Assembly: GCA_021159225.1 (NCBI GenBank)
Contig: JAGGSE010000210.1
Coordinates: 1-9,028 of the forward strand
Direction of reading: 5' to 3'
DNA: 9,028 nt
From: a bacterium
GTDB lineage: Bacteria > Patescibacteriota > Minisyncoccia > Minisyncoccales > JAGGSE01
Shown here in pieces: positions 5,510-9,028 of this stretch. A model generated the notes under the pieces. It saw only the letters and a list, made by a program, of their open reading frames with translations, was not told the DNA's origin and made no database searches. The translations under genes and the position numbers were made by a program. How positions within the stretch are numbered: position 1 is the stretch's first letter; every line of letters starts with the position of its first letter.

Positions 5510-5779
5510 ATGATATTAGCCAGTTTTTTCTCAGCGCTTTTGGGCTTTTTCCTTTCGGCATATTTCCTTTTTAAAAAGGCAGAAACCGGATTTCTTTTTG
5601 CTTGGACGCTTTGCTATCTGTCTCTGCTGTTATTTATTTGGCTTTTAAGTCTGCCGCCGGGAGAGGAACTGCCTGAAGAACGGGGGATGAGAATATTCAG
5701 TTTCTTCTTGGCTTGTATTATCCTCGGGGCTATCTTTCTTGTCATCGGCTGGCCCATCTGTCATTTTTATTTGAAATAA
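5510..5779 (+). CDS. Small membrane protein of unknown function, three predicted helices
   Basis: An 89-residue protein with hydrophobic stretches at about 2-21, 28-48 and 63-85. The short connectors are charged: FKKAET (21-26) and the acidic loop PPGEELPEER (49-58). By the positive-inside rule the Lys-containing first loop would be cytoplasmic and the acidic loop outside. I recognise no family. Reasons to believe it is real: it has its own extended -10 promoter at the usual short distance, a consistent membrane profile over the full length, and it is the only long frame in its stretch. It diverges from prfB and converges with the carbonic-anhydrase-like gene, whose stop lies 5 nt beyond its own; no terminator hairpin is visible between them. 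Confidence 0.65.
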   Translation: MILASFFSALLGFFLSAYFLFKKAETGFLFAWTLCYLSLLLFIWLLSLPPGEELPEERGMRIFSFFLACIILGAIFLVIGWPICHFYLK

Positions 5780-5784
5780 AAACC

Positions 5785-6171
5785 CTATTTTATTTCTTTA
5801 ACCTGCCAGTTGCGATTTATCCAAAGGCATATTATCCGGACATTGGGAAACCAACTGCTTACCAGTTTTGCCGCTTTTTTGGTCTGCTTTTCCTGAATTT
5901 TTTTGTTGGCCGGATTTCCGCCGCAGTCATAGTGGCCGGCAAGAACAATCAGGCCCGAGCCATGCAGATTAACCGATATTCCAATGCACCTTTTTACCGA
6001 CCTAAGAGCGCATCTGTCTTTTTTCTCTGCTAATATCTTGTTTGGACCGGGCAGGGTAATCATATCCACATAATCTGCCCTGTACCTGCTTTTAAGGTAA
6101 TTAATTAGCGGCAACTGAACCCTCCCGTCCATACAATTTATCGCTGTAACAAACCTGCCTTCTTTTGTCAT
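5785..6171 (-). CDS. Minimal beta-carbonic-anhydrase-like protein
   Basis: A 128-residue protein carrying the zinc-site pattern of beta-class carbonic anhydrases. Cys13, Asp15 and Arg17 are in NCMDGR (the family's C-x-D-x-R; Asp-Arg is the catalytic dyad), and His80 and Cys83 are in AGHYDCGG (the family's H-x2-C). Zn2+ would be bound by Cys13, His80 and Cys83. Beta-carbonic anhydrases interconvert CO2 and bicarbonate and are usually at least about 165 residues. This one is much shorter, lacking much of the usual C-terminal part. It could be a real minimal enzyme or a relative with another zinc-dependent role. A -10-like TATAAA ends 7 nt before the ATG, and a repeat/hairpin cluster lies just upstream. 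Confidence 0.8.
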   Translation of the reverse strand: MTKEGRFVTAINCMDGRVQLPLINYLKSRYRADYVDMITLPGPNKILAEKKDRCALRSVKRCIGISVNLHGSGLIVLAGHYDCGGNPANKKIQEKQTKKAAKLVSSWFPNVRIICLWINRNWQVKEIK

Positions 6172-6178
6172 AAAATGA

Positions 6179-6184
6179 TTTATA
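6179..6184 (-). promoter_or_regulatory. -10 box of the carbonic-anhydrase-like gene
   Basis: TATAAA on the minus strand (6184-6179), 7 nt before the ATG at 6171. No good -35 is seen at 16-18 nt; that place is taken by the TAAGTCGAG repeats, so an activator or an extended contact may replace it. Confidence 0.4.
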
Positions 6185-6192
6185 TGTAGTAT

Positions 6193-6224
6193 TAAGTCGA
6201 GTAAGTCGAGGTTTGACCTCGACT
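6193..6224. repeat. Tandem 9-bp repeat running into a perfect 9-bp inverted repeat
   Basis: TAAGTCGAG occurs twice head to tail (6193-6201, 6202-6210). The second copy is the left arm of AGTCGAGGT (6204-6212) / ACCTCGACT (6216-6224), a perfect inverted repeat with a 3-nt loop. It ends about 8 nt upstream of the -10 box of the carbonic-anhydrase-like gene, a natural operator position. It could equally be an RNA hairpin at the end of the tRNA transcript that comes from the right. Confidence 0.6.
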
Positions 6225-6251
6225 CGATTTACCCGAATTCGACCTTTTACC

Positions 6252-6267
6252 AGCCGGACTGCCGGCT
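6252..6267. repeat. Short GC-rich hairpin between tRNA-Thr and the carbonic-anhydrase-like gene
   Basis: AGCCGG (6252-6257) and CCGGCT (6262-6267) are exact inverted repeats around 4 nt. There is no T-run on either side, so this is not a classic terminator. With the repeat at 6193-6224 it is the main structure in the gene-free stretch 6172-6370. Confidence 0.4.
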
Positions 6268-6305
6268 CCGCCTCTTGAGCCAAAGTCAATTGAACTGGCT
6301 TCAAT

Positions 6306-6360
6306 CCTTCATATCAAAAACCCCTGCCAGGATCGAATTGTCCCTATGGTTTATCTAGCC
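6306..6360 (-). pseudogene. Possible 3'-half tRNA remnant
   Basis: On the minus strand this stretch reads GATAAACCATAGGG and then a T-loop-like ATTCGATCC. It aligns by eye with the 3' half of the neighbouring tRNA-Thr (TAAACAGTAGG ... TTCGATCC). The T stem does not pair (GACAA against CTGGC) and no matching 5' half is attached, so it is not a working tRNA. The resemblance is short and may be chance. Confidence 0.22.
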
Positions 6361-6370
6361 GACTTTCCTG

Positions 6371-6442
6371 AGCCGCTTCTCGGGATCGAACCGAGGACCT
6401 ACTGTTTACGAAACAGTTGCTCTACCACTGAGCTAAAGCGGC
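6371..6442 (-). tRNA. tRNA-Thr, anticodon CGU
   Basis: On the minus strand the acceptor stem GCCGCTT/AAGCGGC, D arm GCTC-AGTGGTA-GAGC, anticodon stem ACTGT/ACAGT with loop TTCGTAA (anticodon CGT, reads ACG) and T arm CTCGG-TTCGATC-CCGAG are all complete. The base after the acceptor is T (U73, whereas E. coli tRNA-Thr has A73), and CCA is not encoded, so it must be added by a nucleotidyltransferase. CGU is a minor threonine isoacceptor; the main one must be elsewhere. Confidence 0.93.
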
Positions 6443-6446
6443 AAGC

Positions 6447-6492
6447 CTGACAATCGGGCAAAGCCATTGCTTTGCCACTAAATTAAAGGAGC
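6447..6492 (-). pseudogene. tRNA gene fragment (5' half only)
   Basis: On the minus strand from 6492: acceptor-like GCTCCTT, then T8, a D arm with A14 and the G18-G19 pair (AGTGGC), and an anticodon-like stem AATGG/CGATT with one mismatch around loop CTTTGCC (T33 present; the triplet read is TTG). After a normal-length variable piece it ends: there is no T arm and no AAGGAGC to close the acceptor, and tRNA-Thr begins 4 bases later. The same bases also form a perfect 8-bp hairpin (6457-6476, GGCAAAGC/GCTTTGCC). Probably a dead tRNA truncated by deletion or recombination; its original identity is unclear. Confidence 0.4.
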
Positions 6493-6519
6493 AGGATATA
6501 ATAAAAGACGGGCGGATTG

Positions 6520-6590
6520 AGCGAGTGAGGGGAATCGAACCCCCGTCTTAACCTTGGGAAGGTTACGTAATACCACTATACCACACTCGC
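6520..6590 (-). tRNA. tRNA-Gly, anticodon CCC
   Basis: On the minus strand the acceptor stem GCGAGTG/CACTCGC, D arm with AGTGGT, anticodon stem TAACC/GGTTA with loop TTCCCAA (anticodon CCC, reads GGG), and T arm GGGGG-TTCGATT-CCCCT (one G-U pair) are complete. Discriminator U73 is normal for tRNA-Gly. CCA is not encoded. It starts 19 nt after the stop of the DivIC/FtsB-like gene, with no promoter or terminator visible between, so it is probably processed from the same transcript. Confidence 0.94.
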
Positions 6591-6609
6591 AGATTATTAT
6601 TAGATTCCC

Positions 6610-7035
6610 CTATTTCCCAATACTTTGCCAAAACCTCTTAAACGACTCAAAACACCGTCCAAAAAAGGACTGGCTTTTTGTCTCTTCCTCTTTAGGAGGT
6701 AGTTCTATCTCTTCTCTCTTAATCACCACCACCTTTTCTCCCGGCTTTTTCAAACCGAATTTTTCCCGCGCCACCTTCTCAATATAACTCTTATCGGAAA
6801 CAGCGGCAATTGCCTTTTTTAATTCCTGATTTCGCTTTTCTGCTTTCTCCAGTTTCTCCTCTAAAAGTTTAAGTCCCCTGTTAAATTTGTTCCTTTTTTT
6901 ATATATATTCCAATTAGAAAAGACCAAATAGCCAAACAAGAATATAAATATAAGGGTTAGAAAAACATAGGCGGGGCGCGGCGGCTCATTTCTTCTCAAT
7001 TTTCTCTTCACTAACCTCCTTGAATATGTTATCAT
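6610..7035 (-). CDS. DivIC/FtsB-like septum formation protein
   Basis: A 141-residue bitopic membrane protein: basic cytoplasmic N-terminus (1-20), one membrane helix (about 22-40), a charged coiled coil (about 46-79), then YIEKVAREKFGLKKPGE (84-100), the signature of the DivIC/FtsB family. The C-terminal 40 residues are Glu/Lys-rich with an aromatic end. Such proteins form the FtsQ-FtsB-FtsL (DivIB-DivIC-FtsL) complex that links the early and late divisome. FtsB and DivIC cannot be told apart here. The start is uncertain: an AAGGAGG (7015-7021) lies inside the frame 3 nt before a GTG at 7011, which would give 133 residues, while the ATG at 7035 gives 141. tRNA-Gly follows after 19 nt. Confidence 0.85.
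   Translation of the reverse strand: MITYSRRLVKRKLRRNEPPRPAYVFLTLIFIFLFGYLVFSNWNIYKKRNKFNRGLKLLEEKLEKAEKRNQELKKAIAAVSDKSYIEKVAREKFGLKKPGEKVVVIKREEIELPPKEEETKSQSFFGRCFESFKRFWQSIGK
7007..7035 (+). promoter_or_regulatory. Candidate promoter of the 34-residue peptide gene
   Basis: On the plus strand TTCACT (7007-7012), 17 nt, TATCAT (7030-7035), ending 9 nt before the ATG at 7045. It overlaps the start of the divergent DivIC/FtsB-like gene. Confidence 0.4.
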
Positions 7036-7044
7036 ATCAAAAGT

Positions 7045-7149
7045 ATGAAGGTCAAAAGAAAAGCGCTTTTCAAAATAATCAAAATTATTTTAATCTCCTT
7101 GGTCGCTATAAGCACAATACTCTTGCTTGCCGCTCCCCTTTTTTACTAA
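7045..7149 (+). CDS. Candidate 34-residue single-helix membrane peptide
   Basis: ATG 7045 to TAA 7147-7149. The product has a basic start, MKVKRKALFKIIK, followed by an unbroken hydrophobic run (about 14-34) ending APLFY. This is the profile of a small single-span membrane protein or a bare signal anchor. It sits between two minus-strand genes in a gap that otherwise holds nothing, with a -10-like box 9 nt before the start. It diverges from the DivIC/FtsB-like gene and its stop is 11 nt from the lepA stop. I do not recognise it. A chance ORF of this size is possible; the topology and the promoter are the arguments for a gene. Confidence 0.45.
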   Translation: MKVKRKALFKIIKIILISLVAISTILLLAAPLFY

Positions 7150-7160
7150 TAATCGCTTCT

Positions 7161-8960
7161 TTATTTTAACAAATCCAAAAAGACCTGTGAAGGGAGGTTT
7201 ATGCTTCCTCTGGCTTTTAATTTCTTTTTACCTTTTTTTTGCTTTTCCAGCAGTTTCTTTTTTCTGCTGTAGTCGCCGCCGTAAAGAGGGGCTATGACAT
7301 CTCTTCTTCTTGCCTTCACTGTTTCTCTGGCAATAATTTTTCCTCCAAGAGCCGCCTGAAGGGCGACGCTAAACAATTGTTTAGGAAAAACCTCCTTTAA
7401 CCGCTTAAGTATTCGCTTGCCCTCCTGATAAGCCCTTTCCCGGGAAACAATTCTTGAAAACGCCTCTTCCTTCTTGCCGTTAATAAGAATATCTAATTTC
7501 ACCAAATCTCCCTTTTTCCAGCCCTTAAAGGTATAATTCATTGAAGCAAAACCCTGGCTCTGACTTTTAAGTTTATCGTAAAGCCCTGTCATCACCTCTT
7601 TTAAGGGAACTTCATAAAGAATGGATGCCTCTGTTTGGCTGATGTATCTTGTCTCAATATATTTTCCTTGAAGCGCTTTCAAGACCTCTAAACACCTGCC
7701 TAGATACCTTACCGGTGTAACAATTTTCAATTCCGCCCAGGGCTGTCTTGCTTCTTTGATTTCAGAAGGATTGGGCCAAAAACTGGGCGACTTGACAAAA
7801 ATCTCTTTTCCGTCTTTCTTTAACACCTTATATCCAACACTGGGGCTGGAAATTATCACATCAAGGGAAAACTCCCTCTTAAGCCTCTCATAAACAATCT
7901 CGGCATGGAAGGTCCCCAAAAATCCACACAAATACCCTCGGCCTAAAAATGTCTTTGTTTCCGGTTCAAAACTTAACGAAGCGTCGTTTAACTTCAATTT
8001 AGACAGGGCATCCCGGAGCAGGTCGTAGTCGTCGGGATCCCGGGGATAAATTGAAGCAAACACCATAGGCTTCGGTTCTCGATATCCAGGCAGAGGTTCA
8101 ACATTTCCGGTTTCCAGTCCGCCCCCTTTTAACCCTGTCTTTACTATCGTATCTCCCACTCTCACCTTTGCCGGCTCCTTAATTCCAGTAGCAATATAGC
8201 CAATTTCCCCAGCAGTTAACTTGTTACAGGGCGTCATTTGCGGCTTAAAATATCCCAATTCCTTTACCTTGGCGCCTGCCCGTCCGGCTATCAAATAAAT
8301 CTCTTCTTCCTTCTTTATGCTTCCGTCAAATATCCTAACATAGGCAATCACTCCCTTATAGGGATCATATTTTGAGTCAAAAATAAGAGCGCGCAGGGGG
8401 CTTTCTCTCCTGCCTTTAGGAGAAGGAATCTTTTCTGTAGCCCTTTCTAAAAGTTGCTCAACATTTTTTCCTGTCTTACCTGAAATGGAAAGTATATCTT
8501 CTTTAGGCAACTCCAATATCTGGGAAAGAGAGGTTTTCGTTTCTTCAATCCGCGCTTCGGGCAAATCAATTTTGTTGACTACGGGAATGATGACCAACTT
8601 TTGTTCTCTTGCTAATTGCAGATTGGCAAGTGTCTGAGATTGAATTCCCTTGGTCGCGTCAACCAGCAAAATTGCTCCTTCAACAGCCGCCAAACTCCTT
8701 GACACCTCATAACCAAAATCGGCATGCCCCGGCGTGTCAATCAGATTTAGAACATAGTTCTTATATTCCATTCTTACCGGCTGCATCTTAATAGTAACCC
8801 CCCTCTCCTGCTCTAACGCCATCATATCCAGATACTGGGGCCTCATTTTCTCTCTGGGCACAGTCCCGGTTATTTCCAAAAATCGGTCCGCCAAGGTGGA
8901 CTTACCGTGGTCAATATGACTGATTATCACAAAATTTCTAATCCAAAGTTGGTCTTCCAT
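7161..8960 (-). CDS. lepA: Elongation factor 4 (LepA), ribosome-associated GTPase
   Basis: A 599-residue protein, the normal LepA length and colinear with it. GTPase motifs: HIDHGKST (15-22), Thr56 in RGVTIK (switch I), DTPGH (75-79), NKID (129-132) and SGKTG (160-164). Domains II, III and V follow as in EF-G. The LepA-specific C-terminal domain is present, with ETVKARRRDVIAPLYGGDYS and the Lys-rich stretch after it. That domain, in place of EF-G domain IV, separates it from EF-G. EF4 acts on stalled ribosomes and in 30S assembly. The start at ATG 8960 gives a normal lead into the P-loop. An out-of-frame ATG at 8974 could open a 15-codon uORF overlapping the start. It converges with the 34-residue peptide gene. 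Confidence 0.97.
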   Translation of the reverse strand: MEDQLWIRNFVIISHIDHGKSTLADRFLEITGTVPREKMRPQYLDMMALEQERGVTIKMQPVRMEYKNYVLNLIDTPGHADFGYEVSRSLAAVEGAILLVDATKGIQSQTLANLQLAREQKLVIIPVVNKIDLPEARIEETKTSLSQILELPKEDILSISGKTGKNVEQLLERATEKIPSPKGRRESPLRALIFDSKYDPYKGVIAYVRIFDGSIKKEEEIYLIAGRAGAKVKELGYFKPQMTPCNKLTAGEIGYIATGIKEPAKVRVGDTIVKTGLKGGGLETGNVEPLPGYREPKPMVFASIYPRDPDDYDLLRDALSKLKLNDASLSFEPETKTFLGRGYLCGFLGTFHAEIVYERLKREFSLDVIISSPSVGYKVLKKDGKEIFVKSPSFWPNPSEIKEARQPWAELKIVTPVRYLGRCLEVLKALQGKYIETRYISQTEASILYEVPLKEVMTGLYDKLKSQSQGFASMNYTFKGWKKGDLVKLDILINGKKEEAFSRIVSRERAYQEGKRILKRLKEVFPKQLFSVALQAALGGKIIARETVKARRRDVIAPLYGGDYSRKKKLLEKQKKGKKKLKARGSINLPSQVFLDLLK

Positions 8961-8978
8961 AGAAATCTTGTCATCTAC

Positions 8979-9010
8979 CCAGTTTTATCAGTAAACTGGC
9001 CGGATGACAA
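8979..9010 (-). promoter_or_regulatory. Candidate lepA promoter overlapping a 7-bp inverted repeat
   Basis: On the minus strand TTGTCA (9010-9005), 17 nt, TAAAAC (8987-8982): a moderate promoter match predicting a leader of about 15 nt. An inverted repeat, CCAGTTT (8979-8985) / AAACTGG (8993-8999), covers the -10 box and could be an operator. Nothing else is recognisable from there to the right edge. Confidence 0.35.
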
Positions 9011-9028
9011 ACGGTAGGGTTTAACAGT

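Noticed and set aside
6101..6304. Minus-strand ORF of 67 codons overlapping the start of the carbonic-anhydrase-like gene
   Set aside because: It overlaps in another frame the N-terminus that carries the zinc motif, runs through the repeat and hairpin region, has no recognisable domain and no promoter of its own.
6496..6501. Plus-strand TATAAT in the tRNA cluster
   Set aside because: No -35 at a suitable distance and no plus-strand gene downstream; probably chance in an AT-rich spacer.
8960..8974. Out-of-frame uORF start before lepA
   Set aside because: Fifteen codons overlapping the true start, with no ribosome binding site; may be chance, so it is only mentioned under lepA.

Overview
The window looks like a piece of a small, AT-rich bacterial genome of the Patescibacteria/CPR type, probably Parcubacteria-like. 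This is inferred from gene style: divergent but complete core genes, very short accessory proteins, almost no Shine-Dalgarno sequences, and several start codons lying only 7-9 nt after a good -10 box. UGA is a normal stop here: a release factor 2 gene is present and carries its own in-frame UGA frameshift site. That excludes the recoded Gracilibacteria/SR1 type. No lineage marker such as 16S rRNA is in the window, so the taxonomy is only an impression.

Layout, nearly all on the minus strand. 1-330: the N-terminal part of a polytopic membrane protein that runs off the left edge. 331-1387: an accessory stretch with a 115-bp inverted-repeat element of A/G-rich repeats, a compact promoter/43-codon ORF/terminator unit, a VapB-like antitoxin with a perfect consensus promoter followed by a truncated PIN (VapC-like) toxin, and the decayed end of a transposase. 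1388-2484: a HAD-family phosphatase/phosphomutase and aspartate 1-decarboxylase (panD). 2616-5418: prfB (with a +1 programmed frameshift), ftsE, ftsX and tRNA-Gln(CUG), tightly packed and closed by a strong hairpin terminator. 5419-5509: a divergent promoter region. 5510-5779 (+): a small three-helix membrane protein. 5785-6171: a minimal beta-carbonic-anhydrase-like protein. 6172-6590: a tRNA cluster with intact tRNA-Thr(CGU) and tRNA-Gly(CCC), plus tRNA-like fragments on both sides of tRNA-Thr. 6610-7035: a DivIC/FtsB-like division protein. 7045-7149 (+): a 34-residue single-helix peptide. 7161-8960: lepA (elongation factor 4), with part of its promoter region at the right edge.

How they work together: the core is translation (RF2, EF4, three tRNAs) interleaved with septum formation (FtsE-FtsX and a DivIC/FtsB-like protein). 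Each division gene is followed directly by a tRNA gene, suggesting shared transcripts. The left end is an accessory region of toxin-antitoxin, insertion-sequence and repeat debris. The points most worth a second look are the 43-codon transcription unit, the 115-bp repeat element, the near-leaderless start pattern, the weak upstream stimulator at the prfB frameshift, the tRNA fragments, and the very small carbonic anhydrase.
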